Source of the DNA: Clostridium sp.
GTDB lineage: Bacteria; Bacillota; Clostridia; Oscillospirales; Ruminococcaceae
Reading direction: 5' to 3'
Length of the DNA stretch: 35,964 nt
Assembly: GCA_023664445.1 (NCBI GenBank)
Contig: JAMPFN010000019.1
Span: 1 to 35,964 of the forward strand
Part shown: positions 16,822-26,611 of the stretch, piece after piece
Layout of the letters: each line of letters opens with the position of its first letter
Numbering within the stretch: the stretch's first letter is position 1
Translations under genes and position numbers: made by a program
The notes under the pieces: generated by a model
Told to the model about the DNA's origin: nothing
The model's input: the letters and a program-made list of their open reading frames with translations, nothing else
Database searches by the model: none

Positions 16822-18602
16822 GCGGCATAATTCCGATAAATAAGCCGCAGGGGTTTACATCGTTCGACGTTATCGCAAAAATGCGCGGTATACTCAAAAT
16901 GAAAAAACTAGGGCATTCGGGGACGCTCGACCCTATGGCTACGGGAGTACTGCCCGTATTCGCGGGAAGTGCGGCTAAAGCGATAAGTTTTATCCCTCAT
17001 ACGGGAAAAAAATATACTGCCGGTTTTAAACTGGGTATTACTTCGGATACACAGGATATTACCGGAAAAATAATTTCTGCAACAAAGACTGATATTACCG
17101 TAAAGCGGCTTGAAGCGGCAGCCGAAAAATTTATCGGCAAAATAAATCAGATACCACCTATGTATTCGGCGGTATCGGTAAACGGAAAAAGACTCTATGA
17201 GTACGCAAGACAGGGAATCGAGGTCGAGCGTGAAGCAAGGGAAGCGGTTATAAACAGCCTCGATATAAACTTCTATGATGAAAAAAAATCGGAAGGAATA
17301 ATGACTGTCGCTTGCTCGGGAGGCACTTATGTCAGAACGCTTATTCATGACATAGGACGATATTTAGGCTGCGGCGCAGTAATGACTTCGCTTGTCAGGA
17401 TATACTCGAACGGATTCTGGCTTGAAGAGTGTATTACGCTTGAACAACTTGAAGAACTGCGTGACAGCGGCGAGATCGAGAACATAGTTATACCTGTTGA
17501 AAGATTGTTTTCGGATCTGCCTGAAATACATCTTAATGAAAAGAAAACCGGTATGTATAAAAACGGCGTAAAGCTTCGTCTTGATAAACTTGACGGTTTT
17601 TATGGCTGGGAAAAGTGCCGCGTTTACTCAAAAGATCATGAATTTATCGGACTTGCATCGGCTGATAAAGAAAAAAACGAGCTTAGAGTGTTAAAAAATC
17701 TTGATCGGGACGTGGAACGCACAGAAAATACGAAACGAAAAAAAACTGCGGTCGCATTGGGGATCTTTGACGGTATTCATTATGGGCACACGCTCATACT
17801 CCGTAAGGCTCTCTCTCATGAAAAATATACTCCGGCAGTATTTACTTTCATTACAGAGTCAATAAGCTCCAAGCACGGAAAACCTTTTGAATATATTTAT
17901 CCGAATCGTCAGAAGCTTGAAACTGTCAGAATGATCGGATTCAATTATATTGAATCGTTTAACTTTGAAAGTCTTAGGTATCTTACCGGCGAGGAATTTG
18001 TAAGAGAAATTCTTATCGGGAAAATGAATGCAGGCGCAGTAGTATGCGGTGAAAACTTCCGTTTCGGAAAAAACGCTTCATGCGGCGCCGCCGATCTGAA
18101 AGCGTTCGGTGAAGAATACGGTTTTGACGTTGAAATTATAACTCTTGAAAAAAAAGCGGACGATACGTTTTCTTCCGAATTGATAAGAGAATATCTTCGT
18201 CAGGGGAAAATACGCGAACTCTGTGAAGATTTTAATTTTAATTATTGTATAGAAAACGTTGTTTCAGAGGGAAATAAGATCGGCAGAACGCTGAATTTTC
18301 CAACAATAAATCAGAATTTCGCAAAAGGTCAGCTTGTACTAAAAAAGGGCGTTTATTCAAGCCGTACCCGTATTGACGGGACTTATTACAGATCTATAAC
18401 GAATATTGGAGTAAAACCTACTGTCAGCGATAGCACAGAGCCTGTTGCGGAAACTCATATACTTGATTTTTCAGGGGATCTGTATGATAAAACAGTTTGC
18501 GTACAGCTGCTTGATTTTATGAGAGAAGAACGGAAATTCAAATCCCTTGAGGAGCTTAGAAAACAAATAAATTCAGATATTGAAAAAGTAAGAAAGGACT
18601 GA
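16812..18602 (+). CDS. truB/ribF: Fused tRNA pseudouridine-55 synthase TruB and riboflavin kinase/FAD synthetase RibF
   Basis: 596-aa single reading frame joining two enzymes usually encoded by adjacent genes. Residues 1 to about 290 are Tru[17 protein letters not shown] with catalytic Asp40, [16 protein letters not shown] and [12 protein letters not shown]. TruB makes pseudouridine 55 in the tRNA T-loop. Residues about 310-596 are RibF: FAD synthetase motifs [10 protein letters not shown] (317-326) and GENFRFG, then riboflavin kinase motifs GRTLNFPT (491-498), NIGVKPT and EERKF. RibF makes FMN and FAD. The linker (about 290-312) is short and charged. The start at ATG 16812 overlaps nrnA and has GAGGGG upstream. 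Both halves keep their active-site motifs, so neither looks degenerate. A sequencing error removing a stop is possible but there is no other sign of it. Confidence 0.93.
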   Translation: MQLSGIIPINKPQGFTSFDVIAKMRGILKMKKLGHSGTLDPMATGVLPVFAGSAAKAISFIPHTGKKYTAGFKLGITSDTQDITGKIISATKTDITVKRLEAAAEKFIGKINQIPPMYSAVSVNGKRLYEYARQGIEVEREAREAVINSLDINFYDEKKSEGIMTVACSGGTYVRTLIHDIGRYLGCGAVMTSLVRIYSNGFWLEECITLEQLEELRDSGEIENIVIPVERLFSDLPEIHLNEKKTGMYKNGVKLRLDKLDGFYGWEKCRVYSKDHEFIGLASADKEKNELRVLKNLDRDVERTENTKRKKTAVALGIFDGIHYGHTLILRKALSHEKYTPAVFTFITESISSKHGKPFEYIYPNRQKLETVRMIGFNYIESFNFESLRYLTGEEFVREILIGKMNAGAVVCGENFRFGKNASCGAADLKAFGEEYGFDVEIITLEKKADDTFSSELIREYLRQGKIRELCEDFNFNYCIENVVSEGNKIGRTLNFPTINQNFAKGQLVLKKGVYSSRTRIDGTYYRSITNIGVKPTVSDSTEPVAETHILDFSGDLYDKTVCVQLLDFMREERKFKSLEELRKQINSDIEKVRKD

Positions 18603-18606
18603 TTGT

Positions 18607-20058
18607 ATGTCAAAAAGAGTAAGGACGAGGTTTGCGCCAAGCCCAACGGGATATATGCATATCGGCAACCTGAGAACGGCTCTTTACACATATCTTATTG
18701 CAAGGAAAAACGGCGGTGACTTTATTCTAAGAATCGAAGACACAGATCAGGAAAGATATGTCGAGGGAGCTGTCGACGTTATTTATGATACGCTTAGAAA
18801 AGCCGGACTTAAATGGGACGAGGGTCCTGACGTCGGCGGAGATTACGGTCCGTATGTTCAGTCGGAAAGAATGGGCATGTTCAAGGACTACGCCTTAAAG
18901 CTTGTTGAAAGCGGTCACGCTTATTACTGCTTCTGCGATAAGGCAAGGCTTGACGAGGTAAGAAAAATACAGGAAGCGTCGCATATTCCTCCTATGTATG
19001 ACAGACACTGCCGCGATCTTTCCAAGGAAGAGATAGAAGAAAAGCTTGCGTCGGGCATACCTTATGTTATCAGGCAGAAAATGCCGCTTGAGGGCACAAC
19101 GACTTTCCATGACGAGATATACGGCGATATAACGGTCGATAACGCGACTCTTGACGATCAAATACTTATCAAGACGGACGGAATGCCGACATACAATTTT
19201 GCGAATGTTGTGGACGATCACACTATGGGGATCACTCACGTTGTAAGAGGAAACGAATATCTTTCTTCCGCGCCTAAATACAATCTGCTTTATCAGGCGT
19301 TCGGCTGGGACGTTCCGGTCTATATCCATTGTCCGCCGGTAATGAAAGATCAGACGACTAAGCTTTCCAAGAGAAACGGCGACGCTTCATTTGAGGATAT
19401 CGCCGCAAAGGGATATCTGCCGGAAGCGATCGTAAACTTCATAGCGCTGTTGGGTTGGGCGCCAAAGGGCGAGGAAGAAATATTTACTTTGGAAGAGCTT
19501 GCTGAAAATTTTGACGTAAGCGGAATTTCAAAATCTCCGGCAATATTCGATCCGATCAAACTCAAGGCAGTAAATGCGGCGCATATCAGAAAAATGACGC
19601 CCGAGGTATTTTTAGAGCATGTAACTCCGTATATCAGGCAGACTGTAAAAAGAGAAGATATAGATTTTCCGCTTTTAGCGTCGGTATTGCAGCCGAGAAC
19701 GGAGATCTTCAACGATGTTCCCGAAATGGTTGATTTTATTGACGAGCTTCCCGATTATGATACGTCAATGTACTGTCACAAGAAAATGAAAACAAACGAA
19801 GAAACCTCGCTTGAAGCGTTAAAGGCGGTTCTTCCCGTGCTTGAAAATATAGAGGACTGGAACGCCGAAACTATTCATAAGGCTCTCTTTGATCTGATAG
19901 GCGGGCTTGGCGTTAAAAACGGCTGGCTGCTCTGGCCGGTAAGAACCGCAGTTTCCGGAAAACAGTTTACTCCGGGCGGCGGTGTCGAGCTTTGCGATAT
20001 ATTGGGAAAAGAGGAAAGTATTAAGAGGATCAGGAAAGGTATAGAAAAGCTTTCATAG
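18607..20058 (+). CDS. gltX: Glutamyl-tRNA synthetase
   Basis: 483-aa class I aminoacyl-tRNA synthetase that charges tRNA-Glu. The HIGH-type motif is in [19 protein letters not shown] near the N-terminus, and the KMSKS-type loop is KLSKR (252-256). GluRS recognition segments ([39 protein letters not shown] in part) are present. It starts 4 bases after truB/ribF with AAAGGA upstream and probably ends the operon. Confidence 0.97.
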   Translation: MSKRVRTRFAPSPTGYMHIGNLRTALYTYLIARKNGGDFILRIEDTDQERYVEGAVDVIYDTLRKAGLKWDEGPDVGGDYGPYVQSERMGMFKDYALKLVESGHAYYCFCDKARLDEVRKIQEASHIPPMYDRHCRDLSKEEIEEKLASGIPYVIRQKMPLEGTTTFHDEIYGDITVDNATLDDQILIKTDGMPTYNFANVVDDHTMGITHVVRGNEYLSSAPKYNLLYQAFGWDVPVYIHCPPVMKDQTTKLSKRNGDASFEDIAAKGYLPEAIVNFIALLGWAPKGEEEIFTLEELAENFDVSGISKSPAIFDPIKLKAVNAAHIRKMTPEVFLEHVTPYIRQTVKREDIDFPLLASVLQPRTEIFNDVPEMVDFIDELPDYDTSMYCHKKMKTNEETSLEALKAVLPVLENIEDWNAETIHKALFDLIGGLGVKNGWLLWPVRTAVSGKQFTPGGGVELCDILGKEESIKRIRKGIEKLS

Positions 20059-20105
20059 TTTTTTCATAGAACTGTCACATTTATCTGATATATTGGTTAG
20101 TGTAG

Positions 20106-20181
20106 AGGTAATACCGCAAAAAGACCGCCTGACGGTTTTTAACCGTGAATTCCCGGTACGATCTTTGTGCGGTATTGCCTT
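20106..20181. repeat. Intergenic inverted-repeat element, AAGGCAATACCGC family, copy 3
   Basis: Left end AGGTAATACCGCAAAAAG (20106-20123), right end CTTTGTGCGGTATTGCCTT (20163-20181), the right end being an exact reverse complement of the copy 2 left end. A small inner hairpin ACGGTT-TTT-AACCGT lies at about 20132-20146. It separates gltX from the ABC exporter operon. Confidence 0.72.
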
Positions 20182-20209
20182 GAAAATCTACAGGAGGAAT
20201 ACTTTAATT

Positions 20210-21217
20210 ATGATAGAGGTTAAAAATCTCACTAAGCATTATGGTGACAAAAAGGCTGTTGACGATATCAGCTTTGTTGTCAATGACGGAGAGATACTTG
20301 GCTTTCTGGGACCTAACGGCGCGGGAAAGTCGACTACAATGAATATGCTTACCGGTTATATTTCATCAACTTCCGGCACAGTACTTATAAATGGCATCGA
20401 TATTTTGGACGATCCGATAAAGGCTAAGACTAATATAGGTTATCTTCCGGAGCTTCCGCCTTTGTATCTTGACATGACGGTAAAGGCATATTTGAATTTT
20501 GTCTACGATCTGAAAAAATGCAAACTGCCGAGGAAATCGCATCTTTCGGATATATGCGAGCTTTGCAGAATTACGGACGTAAAGGACAGGATCATAAAGC
20601 ATCTTTCAAAGGGTTATAAGCAGCGTGTCGGACTTGCGCAGGCGCTTATCGGCAATCCGCCCGTTCTTATCCTCGACGAGCCGACGGTCGGTCTTGACCC
20701 CAAACAAATGGTGGAAATAAGAAGTCTTATCAAAAAACTCGGAAGCAATCATACCGTAATACTTTCATCTCATATCCTTTCGGAAATACAGGCTGTCTGC
20801 GACAGAGTTATTATCATAAATAAGGGCGAGATAGCCGCCGATGATACCGCTTCAAATCTTTCGAGGAAAATATCCACAGACCACAGACTTATAGTTCAGA
20901 TAGAGGGAAACAGAGATGAGATACTCTTTGAGCTTAGAAAAATAAAGGGACTTAAATATGTCAAAGCCGATATGGAACGTGAAAAGGGCGTATACGAATA
21001 TGAAATGGAAGCGGAGGAAAATATCGACCTCAGACGTGAGGTAAGCGCCGTTATCAATAAGATGAACTGGACGGTTCTTCTCATGAATTCCGCCGAGATA
21101 ACCCTTGAGGACATATTCCTGAAAATAACAATGGGCGAGGGCGTTTCCGAGCATATTCAGAAGCTCAAGAGATCCAAAGCCGATGGAAAATATACAGAAA
21201 ACGGAGGTAATGACTGA
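20210..21217 (+). CDS. ABC-2 type transporter ATP-binding protein (GldA-like)
   Basis: 335-aa cytoplasmic ATPase. Walker A GPNGAGKST (34-42), signature LSKGYKQ (132-138), Walker B VLILDEP (152-158), then the D-loop and switch histidine (ILSSHIL). The C-terminal 100 residues form the extension typical of ABC-2 exporter ATPases. ATG 20210 was chosen because AGGAGG lies 12 bases upstream; longer forms run into the repeat. The stop overlaps the permease start (TGATG). With the three following genes it forms a Gld-type exporter. The substrate is unknown. Confidence 0.93.
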   Translation: MIEVKNLTKHYGDKKAVDDISFVVNDGEILGFLGPNGAGKSTTMNMLTGYISSTSGTVLINGIDILDDPIKAKTNIGYLPELPPLYLDMTVKAYLNFVYDLKKCKLPRKSHLSDICELCRITDVKDRIIKHLSKGYKQRVGLAQALIGNPPVLILDEPTVGLDPKQMVEIRSLIKKLGSNHTVILSSHILSEIQAVCDRVIIINKGEIAADDTASNLSRKISTDHRLIVQIEGNRDEILFELRKIKGLKYVKADMEREKGVYEYEMEAEENIDLRREVSAVINKMNWTVLLMNSAEITLEDIFLKITMGEGVSEHIQKLKRSKADGKYTENGGND

Positions 21218-21921
21218 TGGGTGCAATATTCAGACGCGAGCTTGGCGCGTTTTTCACATCGAGCATAGCTTATGTATATCTGGCGGTGTTTTATGCGTTT
21301 TCAGGATATTTTTTCTACGCTTCGTCGCTTTATTCGGCAACTACCGATATGGCAGGATTGTTTTCAACGCTGTTTATGATAATCGTTTATCTTATACCGA
21401 TACTTACAATGAAATCGTTCAGTGAGGAGAAAAAGCAGAAAACCGAACAGGGACTGCTGACAGCTCCGGTAAGTCTTGGCGGCATAGTGTTGGGAAAATA
21501 TTTCGCAACGCTCCTTATGTACATAATGGGAATAAGCATAGTGTTCGTCTATGCTCTGATACTCAGCTATTTCGGAGAGGTAGCATGGAACATTGTCATT
21601 GCAAATTATTTTGCTCTTCTGCTGCTTGGCAGCGCTTTTATCGCGGTTACAATGTTTATCTCATCTCTTACCGAGAATCAGGTCGTTGCGGCAGTTTTCG
21701 GTATATTGACGCTTATGGTTCTTCAGTTGCTTGACATTATCGCAGGCTATATCAAAATTGACTTTATCGCAAATATTCTTAATTCGCTTTCCTTCTATAA
21801 TAAGTACACGGAGTTTACCTGCGGTATTTTCAATCTTTCAAGCGTTATTTTCTATATCAGCACAGCTGTTATCTTTAATTTCCTGACTATCAGGGTATTT
21901 GAGAAAAGACGCTGGAGTTAA
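21217..21921 (+). CDS. ABC-2 type permease (GldF-like)
   Basis: 234-aa integral membrane protein with about six hydrophobic segments. The cytoplasmic loop MKSFSEEKKQKTEQGLLTAP is typical of the GldF/NosY ABC-2 permease family, where it contacts the ATPase. Its ATG is coupled to the ATPase stop. It probably forms the membrane channel of the exporter. Confidence 0.9.
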   Translation: MGAIFRRELGAFFTSSIAYVYLAVFYAFSGYFFYASSLYSATTDMAGLFSTLFMIIVYLIPILTMKSFSEEKKQKTEQGLLTAPVSLGGIVLGKYFATLLMYIMGISIVFVYALILSYFGEVAWNIVIANYFALLLLGSAFIAVTMFISSLTENQVVAAVFGILTLMVLQLLDIIAGYIKIDFIANILNSLSFYNKYTEFTCGIFNLSSVIFYISTAVIFNFLTIRVFEKRRWS

Positions 21922-21936
21922 GGAGGCTTAGGAATT

Positions 21937-23547
21937 ATGGAAAAAGAAACGGTAAAACCCGAAAAGGAAAAGAGAGCCTTTAATAAAAAGAAGCTTAAAT
22001 ACGGTACGCTCGCAACGATAATAACAGTTGTGTTTATTGCCGTTATAGTTGTCTTGAATCTTATTGCGGGCGTTCTTACAGACCGTAAGGGGCTTAAAAT
22101 AGATCTTACAAAGGAGCAGTATTACGATATATCGCAGGAATCGATAGATTATATCAAGACTATAAAGACGGATGTTGAGATCGCCGTGACGGCAAAGGAA
22201 TCGAGTCTTGAGTCCCAGACGGGAAAAATGGTGCTTGAAACGCTTAACAAATTCAAGCAGTATAACGATCATATAACTGTTGATTTTTACGATGTCGCTT
22301 CAAATCCCGATATCATTACAAGATATTCGCAGATATACAACGGTGAGATAAAGGAAGGGCAGATAGTTATCGAGGCAAACGACAAGGTCAAAGTTCTCGA
22401 TATCGTAAACGGATTATTCACTATCCAGTCGGATTACTACGGCAACAGCAGTATAACAGGCTATAAGGGAGAACAGGAGCTGCTTTCCGCTGTTATGAAC
22501 GTTACGGACGCCAATCCGAAAAAGGCGGCGATAATAAGCCTTTACAACGGAGCTTCCATATGCCATACAAATAACGGAAATGTTATAACACTGCTTTCAA
22601 CGCTTATGGATAAAAACGGCTACGAGGTATCTGAAATAGATCTCATGTCCGATGCGCTTTCGCCCGACGATTACGACTTGATAGTGCTTCCCGCGCCTAT
22701 AAACGATTTGACGCAGGACAGTATAAAGAAAATGGAGGATTTCCTTTACAATGACGGAAATCTTGACAGAGATATGCTTTATATTGCCGATTATATCCAG
22801 TATGCAACTCCGAATCTTGACGATTTTCTTGAAGTATGGGGTATCGAAGTTGGCAGCGGTATTGTTTACGACGATACTGACTACAGCCAGTATGTATACA
22901 CGACAAGGGGAGAACTGACCGCGCCTATCGGTCAGCTTGCCGACGAAACATATATGGACGGACTTTCAAATACGAAGCTTCCTGTTGTAGTACCGCTTTC
23001 AAGACCTGTAAATCTGTTGTTTGATTCAAATGTTGACAGAACGACAAAGTCTATTCTCACGACGACCGATTCGGCATTCCTGTATCCTATGGAGGTGCAG
23101 TCGGCTGAGGAAGCGCAGGCTATGGCGGAGGCGGCTGAAAACGGCGAAGAGCCGACAGAAGCCGAAACAGAGCCGGCTACGGAATTCGATCCCGATAAAG
23201 CGGAAAAATCGCTGTATAATCTTATGGCTGTTGCAACAAAGTCAAATACAGACTCAAACAACAACGTCCATGAAAATAATCTTATGGTTATAGGCGGCGC
23301 GTCTATACTTGACTACTATCTTGTAAATTCAAGCACATACAATAACGCGGAATACGTTGTAAACGCGGTCAACAAGATGTGCGGCAAGGAAAACACCGTC
23401 ATTATCGCGCAGAAAGACCTTTCCGCACAGACTATAGATATCAAGTCGTCGCAGATAAAGGCGATCAGCAGAGTTGTGATTTATGTTATACCGCTGATCG
23501 TTGTCGCAGCCGGAATCGTTGTATTTCTTAGGAGAAAAAATCGATGA
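21937..23547 (+). CDS. GldG-like ABC transporter auxiliary protein
   Basis: 536 aa. A basic N-terminus leads to a transmembrane helix (about 24-47) ending in VLTDRKGLKIDLTKEQYYDIS, the usual start of the GldG extracytoplasmic domain. A large outer domain follows, with a low-complexity Glu/Ala/Thr stretch near 390-425, and a second transmembrane helix (about 510-530) before RRKNR. GldG proteins accompany GldA/GldF; in Bacteroidetes they serve gliding, while in Firmicutes the role is unclear. Confidence 0.85.
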   Translation: MEKETVKPEKEKRAFNKKKLKYGTLATIITVVFIAVIVVLNLIAGVLTDRKGLKIDLTKEQYYDISQESIDYIKTIKTDVEIAVTAKESSLESQTGKMVLETLNKFKQYNDHITVDFYDVASNPDIITRYSQIYNGEIKEGQIVIEANDKVKVLDIVNGLFTIQSDYYGNSSITGYKGEQELLSAVMNVTDANPKKAAIISLYNGASICHTNNGNVITLLSTLMDKNGYEVSEIDLMSDALSPDDYDLIVLPAPINDLTQDSIKKMEDFLYNDGNLDRDMLYIADYIQYATPNLDDFLEVWGIEVGSGIVYDDTDYSQYVYTTRGELTAPIGQLADETYMDGLSNTKLPVVVPLSRPVNLLFDSNVDRTTKSILTTTDSAFLYPMEVQSAEEAQAMAEAAENGEEPTEAETEPATEFDPDKAEKSLYNLMAVATKSNTDSNNNVHENNLMVIGGASILDYYLVNSSTYNNAEYVVNAVNKMCGKENTVIIAQKDLSAQTIDIKSSQIKAISRVVIYVIPLIVVAAGIVVFLRRKNR

Positions 23548-25013
23548 AAAATAATGTTAAAGCTCTTATCGCCTGTGCCGCGGCTCTTGCGGTCGTCGGC
23601 GGCGGATATGCGGCTCTTATGCTTACAGGCGATAAGGATAGTGATACGGGGTCGTCTGCACAGTCGTCGCAGATAGATGAAAATTCTGTTCCGACCACGA
23701 TTTTTGAGTTTGAAAAAAGCGATATACAGTCGGTTTCAGTAAAAAATGCGGCAGGCGAATATAAAGGCATACCTGTCGGCAAGCCTGCGGAGGACGGAAC
23801 TGTCACCTTTACGATAGAGGGTATGGAGGATCTGGATATCAACAATGTTCTTACATCTTCTCTGCTCAACAGCGCTTCCGCTTTAAATTCGGAGGCAACA
23901 GCCGAGGAAAACCCGTCGGATCTTGGGAAATACGGTCTTATAAGTCCGTCGGCTGAGGTCACGGTAAAGACGGGTACGGGTGAAAAGACGCTTCTTGTAG
24001 GCGACAAGTCGCCTATACAGGGACAGACCTACTGCATGGAAAAGAACGGCAATACGGTATACCTTGCGGCGGATTCAAATGTCAGCGTGTTTTTGAACGG
24101 CGCCGAAGACTATATTTCCAAGACAATTCTTGAGCAGCCGTCCGAGGAAGATATGCCGAAAATAGAAGAGATCAGGATCAACAGAACCGATCTTGAATAT
24201 GATATCGTTCTCAATTATGATGAGAGTTCCGATGACGAGAATTCAAAAAGCGGTACTCTGGCGACGCATTACATGTCGGAGCCTATAGTTGCTTTTCTTG
24301 ATTCTGAAAAGTCACAGACAGCTGTAAGCGGATTTTTCGGACTTGCGGCGGAATCCGTCATGATAGATCACCCGACAAAGGATGAGATCGCGGCGTCGGG
24401 GCTTGACGAACCGTTTTGTACCGTTACAATGAAAACGGACGAGCCTGCGGAATATGTCCTTAAACTGGGCAGCAGGCTTGATTCCGAAGCCGGAAGCTCC
24501 TATTTGGCTATGATAGACGGAAAGGACGTTATTTATACGGTTTCCCCCGACAGCGTTTGTTGGGCGGAGCTTCAGCCGGGCGATATTACGTCGAAAATGG
24601 TTTTCGGTACGTATGTATGGGATATCGGCAGACTTGACATCAATGTTAACGGCGGAGAGAATGTAAGCTTTGAGGGAAAGGGGTCTGACGAAAGCGACTA
24701 TGTTGTCACTAAAAACGGCAAGAGCTGTGATACAGAGCGTTTCAGAACCTTCTATACATTCCTGCTTAAAACATCGGCTGAGGAATTTGCGCTTGGTGAA
24801 GATCCGGAGGGAGAACCTATAGTATCTATAGAACTTGAAACGCAGGATAAGAAAACAAAGAAGACGGTCGAATTTTACAAAGCTGACGGTAAAAAGGCGT
24901 ATATCAGCGTTGACGGAACGCCGTGCTTCAAGTGCAGAATGGCGTATGTCGACCTTTTGAAAGATAATCTTTCAAAATTCGACGGCAGCGAAGAATTTGT
25001 TATGAACTGGTAG
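23544..25013 (+). CDS. DUF4340-type secreted/membrane-anchored protein
   Basis: 489 aa. The N-terminal hydrophobic segment (about 5-28) is a signal anchor; the rest is extracytoplasmic. Repeated DUF4340 features are visible: DLGKYGLISPSAEVTVKTGTG, GDKSPIQGQTYCM, and a second similar unit beginning near SGLDEPFCTV. DUF4340 proteins are regularly encoded behind GldG-like genes. The ATG overlaps the gldG-like stop by 4 bases, so it is part of the exporter complex or its output. The molecular function is unknown. Confidence 0.85.
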   Translation: MKNNVKALIACAAALAVVGGGYAALMLTGDKDSDTGSSAQSSQIDENSVPTTIFEFEKSDIQSVSVKNAAGEYKGIPVGKPAEDGTVTFTIEGMEDLDINNVLTSSLLNSASALNSEATAEENPSDLGKYGLISPSAEVTVKTGTGEKTLLVGDKSPIQGQTYCMEKNGNTVYLAADSNVSVFLNGAEDYISKTILEQPSEEDMPKIEEIRINRTDLEYDIVLNYDESSDDENSKSGTLATHYMSEPIVAFLDSEKSQTAVSGFFGLAAESVMIDHPTKDEIAASGLDEPFCTVTMKTDEPAEYVLKLGSRLDSEAGSSYLAMIDGKDVIYTVSPDSVCWAELQPGDITSKMVFGTYVWDIGRLDINVNGGENVSFEGKGSDESDYVVTKNGKSCDTERFRTFYTFLLKTSAEEFALGEDPEGEPIVSIELETQDKKTKKTVEFYKADGKKAYISVDGTPCFKCRMAYVDLLKDNLSKFDGSEEFVMNW

Positions 25014-25082
25014 ATTCGACAGTTTTTGCAAATCGAATGTGATACAATAGTCAATGCACGGCATCAGGAGGCAGTTACTTAG

Positions 25083-25178
25083 ATGATTGCTATTATAGAT
25101 GAGGCAAGTAAAGCTTGCCGAAATCTATTTGCCATATTTTTCGGTTGTCGTTTTGCGGCAAGAAAAAAGGCAATATAA
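25083..25178 (+). CDS. Possible 31-aa small protein
   Basis: A short open frame with start ATG 25083, AGGAGG at 25066-25071 (11 bases upstream) and stop TAA 25176-25178. It begins MIAIIDEASKACRN and continues with an aromatic, hydrophobic stretch and a basic RKKAI end. It could be a real small protein or a leader peptide for the next gene, or chance. A GGCAAG/CTTGCC hairpin lies inside it (25103-25119). Confidence 0.3.
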   Translation: MIAIIDEASKACRNLFAIFFGCRFAARKKAI

Positions 25179-25194
25179 ACAGAGGAGGAATATT

Positions 25195-25476
25195 ATGAGC
25201 AGTAGTTTTTTTACGTATAAGGGTTATCCGCTTGTAAGGCATGAAAATGTGATTTACTATGGAAATATGTCTGATGATTTTGTGGTTATGCTTCAGATTT
25301 TAAAGAAAAAGAAGGTACAGGATCTGGAAATTGCAAGTAAAATAAAGGTATACATGATGTCAACCGATCTGAGCCTTCCGCCGAATAAGGCGATCACGAA
25401 CAGCAGCGACAAAGAAAGTCTTTACGAGGCTCTTGATCTTGCCAACGCATGGCTTAAACGAGCTGTGAAGAGCTGA
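25195..25476 (+). CDS. Conserved small hypothetical protein
   Basis: 93 aa beginning MSSSFFTYKGYPLVRHENVIYYGNM. The start is fixed by a strong AGGAGG 6 bases before ATG 25195; the frame extends upstream but without a better start. I do not recognise a characterised family, though similar short clostridial proteins exist from memory. The sequence is soluble, with a basic middle (KKKKVQDLEIASKIK) and a helical C-terminus. It is followed by a strong terminator, so it ends the transcript that includes the exporter genes. Confidence 0.8.
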   Translation: MSSSFFTYKGYPLVRHENVIYYGNMSDDFVVMLQILKKKKVQDLEIASKIKVYMMSTDLSLPPNKAITNSSDKESLYEALDLANAWLKRAVKS

Positions 25477-25490
25477 TAAAACGCATTAAA

Positions 25491-25522
25491 GGGACGCTTT
25501 CGATTGCAAAGCGTCCCTTTTT
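25491..25522 (+). terminator. Rho-independent terminator
   Basis: GGGACGCTTT (25491-25500) and AAAGCGTCCC (25508-25517) form a perfect 10-bp stem with a CGATTGC loop, followed by TTTTT. It ends the plus-strand exporter transcript before the oppositely oriented araC gene. Almost the same hairpin recurs at 28596-28624. Confidence 0.88.
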
Positions 25523-25545
25523 ATGCCTATTAGCTTTTGACTCAT

Positions 25546-26391
25546 CTATAATTTTTTCATTCTTCGATAGTTGAGCGATGTTATTCCGACGATTTTCTTG
25601 AACTGTCTTGAAAAATAACTTTGATCGTTGAAACCGCTCAAAAACGTTATTTCCTCAATGGTTTTATCGGTCAGCAGCAAAAGCTCTTTCGCGTATTCTA
25701 TGCGGCGGTTGATTATATGCTGAAAAATAGTTTCGTGGTACTCTTTTTTGAATTCACGGGTAAGATAATACTTGTTTATATAAAACGCCTCTGAAATGCC
25801 GTCGAGATTTATGTCCTCGGTAAAATGTATGTCGATATAGTCTTTGACCGATTTCATCTGCGAGCGATAGGTGTCAACAGGACCATAAACGCTGGGATTT
25901 GATATCATTTTTGTGATGATATCGGTGATAAGCTTTGCGTTTATTATTTCGGAATTGGGGTTTTCGCTGCCGTTGTTTGCAATTATCTGATAAACTATAG
26001 ATGCAAAGTCGTTTATCGACTGCGGCATGAATACGCAGGGCTCGCCGTGAGCGAAAAGCTCATAGTAATACGGCGCTGAATTTCCGTTGAAATGAAGCCA
26101 CAGCATCTCCCACGGTTCATCAGTATCGCATTTGAAGATCCTTTCCGAACTGCACTCTGTAAAAAGGCATTGTCCTTCACAAAGGCTGTATTCAGTACCT
26201 TTTGCGGTAATAGATCCGCGTCCCTTTAAAACAAATGATATCAGGTAGGAATCAAACGCATCTTGTTTGGTATATCCTGCAAAATCAGCAGGCAGATAGC
26301 CGACCTCTTGTAAATACATAAGATTCATTTTTGCATCATCGGAAGGAGAGCAGCGTATAGTTATTAATTTTTTTGGATTATTATTATTCAT
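25546..26391 (-). CDS. AraC-family transcriptional regulator
   Basis: 281 aa. An N-terminal cupin-like sensor half (about 1-165, with SFVLKGRGSITAKG and EMLWLHFNG) precedes the double helix-turn-helix: SEAFYINKYYLTREFKKEY and the family signature IEEITFLSGFNDQSYFSRQFKKIVG in part. This type usually senses a sugar or related ligand. The target genes are not clear: it faces the exporter operon across a terminator. It is preceded by a 250-base leader with its own promoter, a palindrome and the 163-bp structured element. Confidence 0.9.
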   Translation of the reverse strand: MNNNNPKKLITIRCSPSDDAKMNLMYLQEVGYLPADFAGYTKQDAFDSYLISFVLKGRGSITAKGTEYSLCEGQCLFTECSSERIFKCDTDEPWEMLWLHFNGNSAPYYYELFAHGEPCVFMPQSINDFASIVYQIIANNGSENPNSEIINAKLITDIITKMISNPSVYGPVDTYRSQMKSVKDYIDIHFTEDINLDGISEAFYINKYYLTREFKKEYHETIFQHIINRRIEYAKELLLLTDKTIEEITFLSGFNDQSYFSRQFKKIVGITSLNYRRMKKL

Positions 26392-26411
26392 TGTAAGATC
26401 GCTTTCTTTTC

Positions 26412-26574
26412 AGAACCTGTATTCACAAGCGTATGTACACGTCTTTTTGGCAAATTTTGATGAATACTGCGTTAAAAATTCTTGAAATACGCAAGTATGT
26501 CTGCAAATTTTCGCCTTGTCTTCATCAAAATTATGTTCAAAAATCCGCACACATATCTTGTGAAGACAGGTTCT
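26412..26574. other. 163-bp structured repeat element, copy A
   Basis: The ends AGAACCTGTATTCACAAG (26412-26429) and CTTGTGAAGACAGGTTCT (26557-26574) form an 18-bp stem with one mismatch. An inner stem joins AATTTTGATGAA (26453-26464) to TTCATCAAAATT (26521-26532), and a third hairpin joins ATACTGCGT to ACGCAAGTAT (26464-26498). Copy B at 34063-34225 has exactly the same length and stem positions. Unpaired blocks are nearly identical in both: ACGTCTTTT, AGTATGTCTGCAAA, TCGCCTTGT and AAAATCCGCACAC. Here it lies within the araC leader, between promoter and gene. Confidence 0.75.
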
Positions 26575-26611
26575 TAGTGTCAACACACCCTATGGAAATA
26601 TGTTTGTGTAA

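Noticed and set aside
17690..17760. Possible frameshift or missing stop joining truB and ribF
   Set aside because: The frame is continuous, the linker is charged and ordinary in codon use, and no base run suggests an error; kept as a real fusion.
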